Shown here: one piece after another, positions 1 through 9,129 of the stretch | Numbering within the stretch: position 1 is the stretch's first letter | Layout of the letters: each line of letters starts with the position of its first letter | From: Streptomyces sp. LX-29 | Lineage (GTDB): Bacteria; Actinomycetota; Actinomycetes; Streptomycetales; Streptomycetaceae | Direction of reading: 5' to 3' | DNA: 64,000 bases | Assembly (NCBI RefSeq): GCF_029541745.1 | Contig: NZ_CP089746.1 | Location: forward strand, 2,170,001-2,234,000 | Notes under the pieces: generated by a model | The model's input: only the letters and a program-made list of their open reading frames with translations | Database searches by the model: none | What the model was told of the DNA's origin: nothing | Position numbers and translations under genes: made by a program

Positions 1-170
1 ATCGCGTCGGAGGCGTCGAGGAGCTCCCACTCGGCCTCGGTGATCTCGTCGACCTTGACCAGGTGCACGGTGGCCCCGGCGGCGACCGCGCCGTCGCGAA
101 CGGCCTCGGCGAGGACGGCGGTGTGGCCGAAGCCGGAGTGGTAGGCGATGGAGACGACAGGGGTGGTCAC
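1..170 (-). CDS. Flavodoxin/NAD(P)H:quinone oxidoreductase family protein, 5' part
   Basis: Only the first 56 or so codons lie in the window, starting at a GTG with an AAGGAG ribosome site just upstream. The N-terminus (MTTPVVSIAYHSGFGHTAVL) is a beta strand followed by the phosphate-binding loop of flavodoxin-like FMN proteins of the WrbA type. It is divergent from the HxlR regulator at 283. HxlR proteins often control such oxidoreductases, so regulation by its neighbour is a reasonable inference. The family call rests on the N-terminus alone. Confidence 0.75.
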   Translation of the reverse strand, partial: MTTPVVSIAYHSGFGHTAVLAEAVRDGAVAAGATVHLVKVDEITEAEWELLDASDA

Positions 171-282
171 GGCGGGACTCCTTGGACGGCGGGGCGCTCG
201 GTGGCGGCGCCCCATCAGAGAAGCACTAACTTTTAGAAAGCGCAACCCGCAAGTTAGCGCTGTGCGCGAGTAGGGTGGCTCT

Positions 283-711
283 ATGGAGACTCAGAGCAGC
301 ACGGCGCCCGCGGGAGCGGCGGTGGCGGAGGCGGGCGAGACGGACGAGAACCTGCCGTTCGACGTCTTCGCCAAGTCCTGTCCCTCCCGGGCCACGCTGG
401 AGCACGTCACCGGCCGCTGGGGCGCCCTCACGCTGACCGCCCTCCGCGAGGGCACGTTCCGCTTCAACGAGCTGCGGCGGCGGGTGGACGGCGTCAGCGA
501 GAAGATGCTGTCCCAGACCCTGCACGCGCTCGAACGCGACGGGCTGGTCCGTCGCGAGGCCCAGCCGACCAACCCGCCGCGGGTGGACTACGAGCTCACC
601 CCGCTCGGCCGAGAGGTCGCCGACCGGCTGCTGTCGCTCATCCACCTCCTCGAGGACCGGATGGCGGAGGTACTGACGGCCCAGGAGCGCTACGACACGG
701 AACGGGGCTGA
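283..711 (+). CDS. HxlR-family winged-helix transcriptional regulator
   Basis: A 142-residue protein with the compact HxlR fold. A Cys near residue 31 (KSCPSRATLEHV) precedes a winged helix-turn-helix with the family signatures RWGALTLTALREG, FNELRRRVDGVSEKMLSQTL, LERDGLVRRE and YELTPLGRE. HxlR proteins bind DNA as dimers and many respond to electrophiles or quinones through the N-terminal Cys. The gene is divergent from the flavodoxin-like gene ending at 170, the usual layout for this regulator and its target. The spacer of about 110 bp should hold both promoters; the AT-rich stretch near 225-250 is the likely site. Confidence 0.9.
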   Translation: METQSSTAPAGAAVAEAGETDENLPFDVFAKSCPSRATLEHVTGRWGALTLTALREGTFRFNELRRRVDGVSEKMLSQTLHALERDGLVRREAQPTNPPRVDYELTPLGREVADRLLSLIHLLEDRMAEVLTAQERYDTERG

Positions 712-749
712 GCGCGGCAGGGCGGGGCTTGAGCGCGGCGGGGCGGGGC

Positions 750-1613
750 CTAGCGGGCGGCGGGGCGCGGGGCCCGCTGACAGCGCGGGCAGAAGTAGCT
801 GGAGCGGTTCATCCACGGCCGGCGACGCATGGGCGTCCCGCAGCGGTTGCACGGCTCGTCCTCACGGCCGTAGGCGTCCAGGGAGCGCGAGAAGTAGCCC
901 GACTCGCCGTTCACGTTGACGTAGAGGCTGTCGAAGCTGGTGCCGCCCACCGCCAGCGCGTCGTTCATCACATCCCGCACGTGCCCGAGCAGTTCGGTGC
1001 TGCGCGGGCGGGCGAGGGTCGCCGTCGGCCGCTCGTAGTGCAGTCGGGCGCGCCACAGCGCCTCGTCGGCGTAGATGTTGCCGACCCCGCTGATCAGCGA
1101 CTGGTCCAACAGGGCCCGCTTGAGGGTGGTGCGGCGGCGGCGCAGCGCCGCGTGGAAGGCCGCCTCGTCGAAGGCCGGGTCGAGCGGGTCGCGGGCGATG
1201 TGCGCGATGACGTCCGGGAGGCCGTCGGGGGTGGTCTCGTGCAGCGAGAGCCCGCCGAAGGTCCGCTGGTCGACGAAGCGCAGCTCGGTGCCCTCGGAGT
1301 CGTCGAAGCGGACGCGGATGCGCAGGTGCCTCTCGTCGTCGGCGTCGTGCGGCTGGACCAGCAGCTGGCCGCTCATGCCCAGGTGGGCCAGGACCGAGCT
1401 CTGAGCGCCGTCGACCGGCAGCCACAGGTACTTCCCGCGGCGGTGCGCCTCCCCGATGCGCCGCCCGGTGAGCCGCGCGGCGAAGTCCGCCGGTCCCGCG
1501 GCGTGCCGCCGGATGGCCCGGGGGTGCAGCACCTCGACCGACGCCACCGTGCGGCCGCTCACCCAGCGGGCCAGTCCACGGCGTACGACCTCGACCTCGG
1601 GCAGCTCGGGCAC
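750..1613 (-). CDS. mutM: Formamidopyrimidine-DNA glycosylase MutM (Fpg)
   Basis: The 287-residue protein begins MPELPEVE, so the catalytic Pro and Glu follow the initiator. The internal RRGKYLWL motif holds the conserved Lys near residue 60, and the C-terminus carries the four-Cys zinc finger (CNRCGTPM ... YFCPRCQR). It excises oxidised purines such as 8-oxoguanine and cleaves the resulting abasic site. The start is a GTG behind a strong GGGAGGAG site. It lies downstream of rnc in the same direction, a common Streptomyces order, but a 420-bp gap with a hairpin separates the two. Confidence 0.97.
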   Translation of the reverse strand: MPELPEVEVVRRGLARWVSGRTVASVEVLHPRAIRRHAAGPADFAARLTGRRIGEAHRRGKYLWLPVDGAQSSVLAHLGMSGQLLVQPHDADDERHLRIRVRFDDSEGTELRFVDQRTFGGLSLHETTPDGLPDVIAHIARDPLDPAFDEAAFHAALRRRRTTLKRALLDQSLISGVGNIYADEALWRARLHYERPTATLARPRSTELLGHVRDVMNDALAVGGTSFDSLYVNVNGESGYFSRSLDAYGREDEPCNRCGTPMRRRPWMNRSSYFCPRCQRAPRPAAR

Positions 1614-1748
1614 GGGTTCTCCTCCCGAGGGGGTGGCTCGTCGTGGCTCGTCGTTGGTGCGGGCACCCCGCAGTATGCCTGGCCCCCTACGGGCCGGGCG
1701 CCTCGCCCCCTGCCTCTCCAGGGTCGCACCCGAGGAAGGGGCGTCCGC

Positions 1749-1793
1749 CCCTTCAGGCGTGGGCCCTTCAGGCGTGGGCCCTTGGGGCGTGGG
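1749..1793. repeat. 15-bp tandem repeat, three units, between mutM and rnc
   Basis: The unit CCCTTCAGGCGTGGG occurs twice in a row and then once more as CCCTTGGGGCGTGGG. It sits in the 420-bp gap 1614-2032, which has no credible gene. The rest of that gap holds loosely repeated pieces ending GTGTGCGCCCTTCGC (near 1858 and 1930), similar to the repeat near 8.9 kb, and the hairpin at 1965. Confidence 0.8.
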
Positions 1794-1964
1794 CCGAGAC
1801 CGTCGGTCATTCCGCCGGACCCGGGACGTTGTGATCGCTCGCCGTTGCGGCGGGAGGGGTGTGCGCCCTTCGCCATGGGATCGCCGGTGCGGCCGTACGG
1901 GCGTGCATCGCTCGCCGTGTGGGCGGGGCGGGTGTGCGCCCTTCGCAAGGGGTGCGGAAACGCC

Positions 1965-2010
1965 GCGCGCCGGTGGCGGTGAGGCGGGTGCCTCTCCACC
2001 ACCGGCGCGC
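1965..2010 (-). terminator. Strong hairpin downstream of rnc
   Basis: Perfect 12-bp arms, GCGCGCCGGTGG and CCACCGGCGCGC, lie about 20 bp past the rnc stop codon. There is no T-run, as is common for Streptomyces terminators. It may end the DUF177-rpmF-rnc transcript. Confidence 0.55.
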
Positions 2011-2032
2011 GGGGTGTCGATTCAGCAGACGG

Positions 2033-2818
2033 TCAGAGGGTGTCGCCGGCGGCCGCGGGGGCGGCCTTCGCCTCGTCCGCCGCCGCGCGGATCGCGCGCC
2101 AGGCGGCCTCGGCGGCCTGCTGCTCTGCTTCCTTCTTGCTGCGGCCGGTGCCGGTGCCGTACGCGACACCACCGACGCGGGCAGCAGCCGTGAAGGTCTT
2201 CTCGTGGTCGGGGCCCTCCTCCGTGACCAGGTACTCGGGCACGCCGAGTCCCTCCGTCGCGGTGAGCTCCTGGAGGCTGGTCTTCCAGTCCAGGCCGGCA
2301 CCGAGATTCGAAGACTTCTCGATGAGCGGGTCGAAGAGCCGGTGCACCAGCTCGCCAGCGGCGTCCAGCCCCTGGTCCAGATAGACCGCGCCGATCACCG
2401 CTTCCAGGGTGTCGGCGAGGATGGACGCCTTGTCCCGGCCTCCGGTGCCCTCTTCGCCCCGGCCGAGCCGGATGAAGGCGCCGAGGTCGAGGCCGCGGCC
2501 CACCTCCGCCAACGCGCGCGAGTTGACCACCGCGGCCCGCAGCTTGGCGAGCTGACCCTCGGGCAGGTCCGGGTGGACGCGGTACAGCGTGTCGGTGACC
2601 ACCAGGCCGAGCACGGAGTCCCCGAGGAACTCCAGCCGCTCGTTGGTGGGCAGCCCGCCGTTCTCGTACGCGTAGGAGCGATGGGTCAGCGCACGCACCA
2701 GAAGGGCGGACTCAACCTGATAGCCGAGCCGCCCTTCCAGAATCGTGTGGGACGAGGCTGTGTCCGCCGGCGTCGATTCACCCCCGCGCTTGCGGGGAGA
2801 CGTATGGGCGTCTGACAT
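2033..2818 (-). CDS. rnc: Ribonuclease III
   Basis: 261 residues. The N-terminal endonuclease domain carries the signature [12 protein letters not shown] near residue 60 with the metal-binding acidic residues. A C-terminal double-stranded-RNA-binding domain follows (KTSLQELTA ... [18 protein letters not shown]). RNase III processes rRNA precursors and double-stranded mRNA regions; in Streptomyces this gene is also known as absB, needed for normal antibiotic production. It starts 21 bp after rpmF and is probably co-transcribed with it and the DUF177 gene. The C-terminal tail (residues 240-261) is Ala-rich and probably disordered. Confidence 0.97.
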   Translation of the reverse strand: MSDAHTSPRKRGGESTPADTASSHTILEGRLGYQVESALLVRALTHRSYAYENGGLPTNERLEFLGDSVLGLVVTDTLYRVHPDLPEGQLAKLRAAVVNSRALAEVGRGLDLGAFIRLGRGEEGTGGRDKASILADTLEAVIGAVYLDQGLDAAGELVHRLFDPLIEKSSNLGAGLDWKTSLQELTATEGLGVPEYLVTEEGPDHEKTFTAAARVGGVAYGTGTGRSKKEAEQQAAEAAWRAIRAAADEAKAAPAAAGDTL

Positions 2819-2839
2819 GGAGCCGTATCCCCCAGCCGA

Positions 2840-3013
2840 TCAGACCGCGAGGACCTGACGCTTGTTGTAGGTGCCGCAGCTCGGGCACGCGATGTGCTGC
2901 TGCTTCGGCTCGTGGCAGCGCTCGCACGCCACCAGGGTGGGGACCGCAGCCTTCCACTGCGACCGGCGGTGGCGCGTGTTGCTGCGCGACATCTTCCGCT
3001 TCGGAACAGCCAC
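2840..3013 (-). CDS. rpmF: Ribosomal protein L32 (bL32), zinc-ribbon form
   Basis: 57 residues from a GTG start. The N-terminus [17 protein letters not shown] is typical of bL32, and two pairs of Cys (CERC ... CPSC) form the zinc ribbon of the Cys-containing type. The start codon lies 2 bp after the stop of the upstream DUF177 gene, so translation is almost certainly coupled. The yceD-rpmF pairing is conserved in many bacteria. Confidence 0.97.
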   Translation of the reverse strand: MAVPKRKMSRSNTRHRRSQWKAAVPTLVACERCHEPKQQHIACPSCGTYNKRQVLAV

Positions 3014-3015
3014 GG

Positions 3016-3612
3016 CTACTTCTCCTGCTTCTCGTCGACGCCCGCTTCGGCGCCGCCCATGTTGTCCTTCTCGCCGTCCTTGATGGTGTCGGCGAGTCCC
3101 TGCAGTGCCGCCCAACGGATGTCGACGGCGTCGTGGTGGTGGTCCGGGTCGTCCGTCAGCCGCATCCCGCAGTCGGGACACAGGCCGAGGCAGTCCTCCC
3201 GGCACACCGGCTGCAGCGGCAGTGACAGCACCACCGCGTCCCGCAGCACGGGTTCGAGGTCGAGCAAGTCGTCCTCGAGGAAGAGCCTGTCCTCCTCCTC
3301 GGCGTCGTCGTCCGAGTCCGCATCGCGGCCCCAGGCGTCGGCGTCGGGGTAGGAGTACATCTCCTGGAAGTCCGCTTCGAGCTCACGCTCCAGCGGCTCC
3401 AGACACCTTACGCACTCCCCTGTGAGCGGTGCACGGGCGGTGCCTGTGACAAGCACCCCTTCCATGACCGACTCCAGGCGGAGGTCCAGCTCCACCGTCG
3501 CGCCCTCCCGCACCCCGATGACCTCGATACCGAGGTCCTTGGGGGCGGGCACGGAGCGGGAGAGCCGCTTGAGCGCACCAGGACGCCGCCCGAGCTCGCG
3601 TGTGTCGAACAC
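3016..3612 (-). CDS. DUF177/YceD-family protein encoded with rpmF
   Basis: A 198-residue protein. An N-terminal LGRRPG motif is followed by a beta-rich core ([20 protein letters not shown]), a very acidic middle segment (residues about 115-135) and a Cys cluster [13 protein letters not shown] near residue 155, which probably binds zinc. YceD proteins are linked to 23S rRNA accumulation or ribosome assembly in bacteria and plastids. It is directly upstream of rpmF with a 2-bp gap. The C-terminal tail [13 protein letters not shown] is low complexity. Confidence 0.9.
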   Translation of the reverse strand: MFDTRELGRRPGALKRLSRSVPAPKDLGIEVIGVREGATVELDLRLESVMEGVLVTGTARAPLTGECVRCLEPLERELEADFQEMYSYPDADAWGRDADSDDDAEEEDRLFLEDDLLDLEPVLRDAVVLSLPLQPVCREDCLGLCPDCGMRLTDDPDHHHDAVDIRWAALQGLADTIKDGEKDNMGGAEAGVDEKQEK

Positions 3613-3888
3613 GAGCGGGGCACGGTGGTCGAGGCGGGCGTTCAGGGCTTCCTGCTTTCTACGTGTTCGACGCTTTACGCTGCGGAACGGCTCACCCTGC
3701 CACGGCGTGTCGACGCGAAGCGGGCAGCCTAGATCGCGGACGTAGGCGCGACCGAAGAGCCAGGATACTGGACGGGCCGCTCTCGTCCCAATCCACGGCC
3801 CCCGGCGACCGCCCGGCGTCGGTTTCGGCGCCGCCCGGCAGGGGTGCGGCGGCCACCCGGCGCACCCCCGCCGGCCCGTCCTGCGGGC

Positions 3889-5082
3889 TCAGCGACCTTG
3901 CTCGTACTGCCGCAGCTGATCGAGGTTGATCATGCTGGTGTCGAAGAGGCTGGTCTCGTCGAGCGCCGCGCCCTGCGTCCCGTGCTGCGCCGGCTGCGCC
4001 GGGTGCCCGTGCCCGCCGTAGCCACCGCCCGTCGCGTAACCGTCGTAGCCCTCGTAGCCGGACGCCTGGGGCTGCTGCCAGCCGTACGGGTCCTGCTGCG
4101 GGTAGCCGGCGGTCGCGGGCTGCGCGGCGTACGGGTCGTGGCCCTGGGCGTACGACTCCGGATAGCCGTAGCCGCCCTGCTGCTGGTAGTCCGCGGTCGC
4201 CGCGTAGTAGTCCTGCTGGGCCGCCGGGGCGGGGATCCGCGGGGGCATGGTGGGGGCGGCCGGGATGTCCGGCTGTGCCGAGGGGACCGGGGGAACCGGG
4301 TCGTGGGTCGGCGGCTGGGGCACCGCGGGGGCCTGGGGGGCGGCGTGGCCCGCGAGGCCGGCCAGGAAGTCGGCGTCGCTGGTGTGGTGCAGCGCGGCGG
4401 GGTCCTGGGCGGCGTCCTGCGCGGCCATGTGGGCGCCCAGTTCGTCGATGGGGCGCGCGCCCAACAGCTTCTGTCGACCGCGGCCGGCGGCCTCCAGGGT
4501 CTTGGCCAGTACGGCGGACACGGCGCCCAGCTTGGCGTCCACGTACTCGTCGGCGCGGCGCCGCAGGGTCTCCGGGTCGGCGCTGCGCTCGGGGGCGTCG
4601 TCCGGCCGGCCGTCGGGGGTCATCCCGTCGCCCCCCGGGACCCGGCCCAGCAGCTTCTCGCGGCCGCGGTCGACGGCGCCGATGGTCTTGGTGAGCACGA
4701 CCTCGAAGTTGGCGAGCTTGCTGTCGACGTAGTCGTCGGCCTCGGTGCGGATCTCCTCCGCCTCCCGGCGGGCCTCGGTCAGGATGCGGTCGGCCTCCTC
4801 CCGGGACTGCCGCGCGACCTCGGTGTCGGAGATCAGCGAACCGCGCTGGGCGTGCGCGGACTCGATGATCCGGTCGGCCTCCTGGCGGGCCTGCTCGACC
4901 ATCTGCGCGCGGCCGCCGAGCACCTCCTGCGCCTGGGCGAGGGAGCCGGGCAGGGCGGCGCGCACCTCTTCGAGCATGGCGAGCAGCTCGGCGCGGTTGA
5001 CCACGCACGAGGCCGACATGGGCATGGACCGGGCGCCGGCGACGGCGTCGACGATCTCGTCGAGCTTCTTCGATACGTCCAC
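3889..5082 (-). CDS. DivIVA-like coiled-coil protein with duplicated segment and Tyr/Gln-rich tail
   Basis: A 397-residue protein with no catalytic motif. Residues about 30-140 are a strongly charged predicted coiled coil (QARQEADRIIESAHAQR, EEADRILTEARREAEEIRTE) like DivIVA or ATP-synthase b-subunit proteins. A segment of about 33 residues is duplicated: YVDSKLANFEVVL...GREKLLG (115-147) and YVDAKLGAVSAVL...GRQKLLG (177-209). The tail from about 240 is rich in Pro, Gln, Gly and Tyr and probably disordered. The gene lies between coaD and the DUF177-rpmF-rnc group, where streptomycetes keep a gene annotated as a cell-division-initiation-like protein. Its function is not established; a scaffold at the membrane or polar growth site is an inference. 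Confidence 0.75.
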   Translation of the reverse strand: MDVSKKLDEIVDAVAGARSMPMSASCVVNRAELLAMLEEVRAALPGSLAQAQEVLGGRAQMVEQARQEADRIIESAHAQRGSLISDTEVARQSREEADRILTEARREAEEIRTEADDYVDSKLANFEVVLTKTIGAVDRGREKLLGRVPGGDGMTPDGRPDDAPERSADPETLRRRADEYVDAKLGAVSAVLAKTLEAAGRGRQKLLGARPIDELGAHMAAQDAAQDPAALHHTSDADFLAGLAGHAAPQAPAVPQPPTHDPVPPVPSAQPDIPAAPTMPPRIPAPAAQQDYYAATADYQQQGGYGYPESYAQGHDPYAAQPATAGYPQQDPYGWQQPQASGYEGYDGYATGGGYGGHGHPAQPAQHGTQGAALDETSLFDTSMINLDQLRQYEQGR

Positions 5083-5189
5083 CTGGGGCTCGCCACTCTC
5101 TCTGACGGATGGGAGGGAACACGAACAGACGCCGACGACTGTACGGCCAGTGCACCCCGCCCGACACCTACTGACGGGCCGTCACCGGG

Positions 5190-6280
<1,091 letters not shown>

Positions 6281-6424
6281 GTAGGTGGGCCGCCCTTCGG
6301 TTCGGTCCGCGGCTCGGGCCGCGGCTTCGGTCCGCGGCTTCGGTCGGAGTGTCGGTCCGCGGTTTCGGTATGCGCTCGCTGCGCATCCATTATTGGCGCA
6401 TTCCCGACCGGTCCGGACCCGGGC

Positions 6425-8722
6425 TCAGCCCTTGTCCAGGTACTCTTCCCGCTCCGCGGACAGCAGGGCGTCCAGGACGGTGCGCAGCTCGGGCTGGCCG
6501 GCCAGCTCGGGATCGGCCGCCACCAGCGCCTGGGCCTCCTCGCGGGCCGCGGCGATGACCTCCTCGTCGTCGATGACGGTGAGCATCCGCAGCGAGGAGC
6601 GGGCGCCCGACTGGGCCTGGCCCAGCACATCGCCCTCGCGGCGCTGCTCCAGGTCGATGCGGGACAGTTCGAAGCCGTCCAGGGTGGCGGCGACCGCGTT
6701 CAGCCGGGTGCGCGCCTGGCTGGCCTCGGGCATCTCGGTGACCAGCAGACACAGCCCGGGGGCCGAGCCGCGGCCCACCCGGCCACGCAGCTGGTGCAGC
6801 TGGGAGACGCCGAAACGGTCCGCGTCCATGATCACCATGACGGTGGCGTTGGGGACGTTCACACCGACCTCGATGACGGTGGTGGCCACCAGCACGTCCA
6901 CCTCGCCGGCGGAGAACCGGCGCATCACGTCGTCTTTGGCCTCCGGCTGCATCCGGCCGTGCAGCACCTCCACCCGCAGCCCACGCAGCGGGCCGGCGCC
7001 GAGCTGCTCGGCGATGTCCAACACGGCCAGCGGCGGGCGCTTCTCCGCCTCGTCCTCCGGCGACTGGTCCTCGCCCTCGTCGGCCCTGCCGGCCTTGCCC
7101 TTCTTCAGCTCGGCCGCCTCGTCGACGTCGTCGCCGATGCGCGGACACACCACGTACGCCTGGTGGCCGCCCTCGACCTCCTCGCGGACCCGCTCCCAGG
7201 CGCGGGTCAGGAAGTGCGGCTTGTCCTGCGCGGGCACCACATGGGAGGCGATCGGGGAGCGGCCGGCCGGGAGCTGGTCCAGGACGGAGGTCTCCAGGTC
7301 GCCGAAGACGGTCATGGCGACCGTGCGTGGGATGGGGGTCGCCGTCATGACCAGCAGGTGAGGCGTTCGCCGCTCGCCCTGGGAGTCTCCCTTGGCCCGC
7401 AGCGCGTCGCGCTGCTCGACGCCGAACCGGTGCTGCTCGTCGACCACGACCAGGCCCAGGTCGTGGAACTTCACCTTGTCCTCGATCAGCGCGTGGGTGC
7501 CGACCACGATCCCGGCCTCGCCGGTGACCAGGTCCAACAGCGCCTGGCGGCGGGCGGCGGCGCCCATGGAGCCGGTGAGCAGCACCACCTTGGTGCCCTG
7601 CTCGGCGCCGCCGAGCGTCCCGCCCTCCCGTCGCCCACCACCGCCCTCAGCGGATGGCGCTTCGCGCCACAGCCCCCACCGCTCGGCCAGGTCGCCCATC
7701 ATCTCCGTGATGGAGCGGTGGTGCTGCTGGGCGAGCACCTCGGTGGGGGCGAGCATGGCGGCCTGGCCGCCGGCGTCGACCACGCCGAGCATGGCGCGCA
7801 GCGCGACCATGGTCTTTCCGGATCCGACCTCGCCCTGGAGCAGCCGGTGCATGGGATGTTCGGCCGCGAGGTCGGTGAAGATCTCGGCGCTGACCCGGCG
7901 CTGGCCCTCGGTGAGCTCGAAGGGCAACCGGGCGTCGAAGGCGTCCAGGAGGCCGCCGGAGGAGGGTTTGCGGGCGACCGCGGGCGCCTGCGTGTCGGCG
8001 TACCGGCGCCGGGCGAGGGCGACCTGGAGCACGAACGCCTCGTCCCACTTGAGCCGCTCGCGGGCGTCGTGGATATCGGCCTTGGTGCGCGGCCGGTGGA
8101 CCTTGAGCAGGGCCTCGGGGAGCGGAACCAGGCCGCGGCCCTCGCGTAGCGCGGGCGGCAGCGGGTCGACGGCGTCCCCCGCGCTCGGGAGCACCGCGTC
8201 GACGGCCTTGGCCAGCTTCCAGGAGGCCATCTGCTGGCAGGCCGGGTAGATCGGGATCAGCTGGTTGGCGAAGGCGTCGACCGCGTCCTCGCCGCTGTCC
8301 TTGTCCAGCAGCTGGTACTCCGGGTGGGCCAGCTGGAGTTTGCGGTTGAAGACGGAGACCTTGCCGGCGAACATCGCGCGGCGACCGGGCAGCAGCTCCT
8401 TGTGCGGCTTGTGGATGCCCTTGCCGAAGAAGACCAGCTGGAGCCGGCCGCTGCCGTCGGTCAGGGTGACCTCCAGCCGCTGCCCCCGGCCCCGGTTGAA
8501 GGTCAGCACGCGGGCGTCGGCGACCTGCGCGACGACGGTGACGTGCTCGTCCAACGGCAGGTCGGCGAGGCGCGTCAGCTCGCCGCGCTCGGCGTACCGC
8601 CGCGGGTAGTGGTGCAGCAGGTCGCCGACCGTGCGCAGGTCGAGGTGGTCGGCCAGCACCTTCGCGGTGGTGCCGCCGAGGATCTTCTTCAGGGGTTCTT
8701 GCAGCGCGGGCACGTCATCCAT
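6425..8722 (-). CDS. recG: ATP-dependent DNA helicase RecG
   Basis: 765 residues. An N-terminal wedge domain with an OB fold is followed by superfamily-2 helicase motifs: RLLQGEVGSGKTMVAL (Walker A, about 308), VVDEQHRFG (DExH box), TATPIPRT, and near the C-terminus QLHQLRGRVGRG. RecG remodels stalled forks and Holliday junctions. The ATG at 8722 gives the family start MDDVPALQEPLKKILG; there is no strong ribosome site and a GTG four codons upstream is possible. Residues about 344-371 hold a Gly/Arg/Trp-rich segment (WGLWREAPSAEGGGGRREGG) that looks like an insertion between helicase motifs. Confidence 0.96.
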   Translation of the reverse strand: MDDVPALQEPLKKILGGTTAKVLADHLDLRTVGDLLHHYPRRYAERGELTRLADLPLDEHVTVVAQVADARVLTFNRGRGQRLEVTLTDGSGRLQLVFFGKGIHKPHKELLPGRRAMFAGKVSVFNRKLQLAHPEYQLLDKDSGEDAVDAFANQLIPIYPACQQMASWKLAKAVDAVLPSAGDAVDPLPPALREGRGLVPLPEALLKVHRPRTKADIHDARERLKWDEAFVLQVALARRRYADTQAPAVARKPSSGGLLDAFDARLPFELTEGQRRVSAEIFTDLAAEHPMHRLLQGEVGSGKTMVALRAMLGVVDAGGQAAMLAPTEVLAQQHHRSITEMMGDLAERWGLWREAPSAEGGGGRREGGTLGGAEQGTKVVLLTGSMGAAARRQALLDLVTGEAGIVVGTHALIEDKVKFHDLGLVVVDEQHRFGVEQRDALRAKGDSQGERRTPHLLVMTATPIPRTVAMTVFGDLETSVLDQLPAGRSPIASHVVPAQDKPHFLTRAWERVREEVEGGHQAYVVCPRIGDDVDEAAELKKGKAGRADEGEDQSPEDEAEKRPPLAVLDIAEQLGAGPLRGLRVEVLHGRMQPEAKDDVMRRFSAGEVDVLVATTVIEVGVNVPNATVMVIMDADRFGVSQLHQLRGRVGRGSAPGLCLLVTEMPEASQARTRLNAVAATLDGFELSRIDLEQRREGDVLGQAQSGARSSLRMLTVIDDEEVIAAAREEAQALVAADPELAGQPELRTVLDALLSAEREEYLDKG

Positions 8723-8818
8723 TGCACACCACACCGGTGACAACGGGGGCCGAACCGCGCACCGCGCCGCTGACAACCGGCCCGCCCCGCGCCAGCCGTG
8801 CGGTGCCGATTGCCTACG

Positions 8819-8966
8819 CTCCCGCCCCGCACGGGGGCGAGTGAACCGAAGGGCGCGCGACCGCCGAAACGGAGAGCGCCGCCACCTCACGGCCACGAAC
8901 GCACTCCCGCCCCGCACGCACCGGCGAGTGAGCCGAAGGGCGCGCGGCTGCCGAAAGGGAGAGCGC
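8819..8966. repeat. Degenerate direct repeat A, two copies
   Basis: Copies begin at 8819 and 8904. Each starts CTCCCGCCCCGCACG, contains GAAGGGCGCGCG and ends GAGAGCGC over about 60 bp. It fills part of the 407-bp gap 8723-9129 between recG and the FakA-like gene, which has no credible gene. Confidence 0.8.
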
Positions 8967-8994
8967 GCGGAGCCTGTGAGGAACGAGCAGGCGA

Positions 8995-9121
8995 GCACGG
9001 TCGACCGTCGGCAGTCGCTTACAGCGCCCGGAGGCGAACCGAGCCTCAAAAAAAGGGGGGCGCACGGTCGACCGTCGGCAGTCGCTTGAAGCGCCCGGAG
9101 GCGAACCGAGCCCTCAAAAAA
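8995..9121. repeat. Direct repeat B, two copies 67 bp apart
   Basis: Copies at 8995-9054 and 9062-9121 are nearly identical over 60 bp. Each opens GCACGGTCGACCGTCGGCAG, which contains a GGTCGACC palindrome, and ends in an A-run (six to seven As). It lies just downstream of the FakA-like stop codon. The A-run reads as a T-run on that strand, so each copy could help end its transcript. Confidence 0.85.
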
Positions 9122-9129
9122 GGCGGCGC

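Noticed and set aside
729..1982. Long rightward open frame opposite mutM
   Set aside because: It mirrors the mutM codon pattern on the other strand. Protein is Arg/Gly/Ala-rich with no known motif and no ribosome site.
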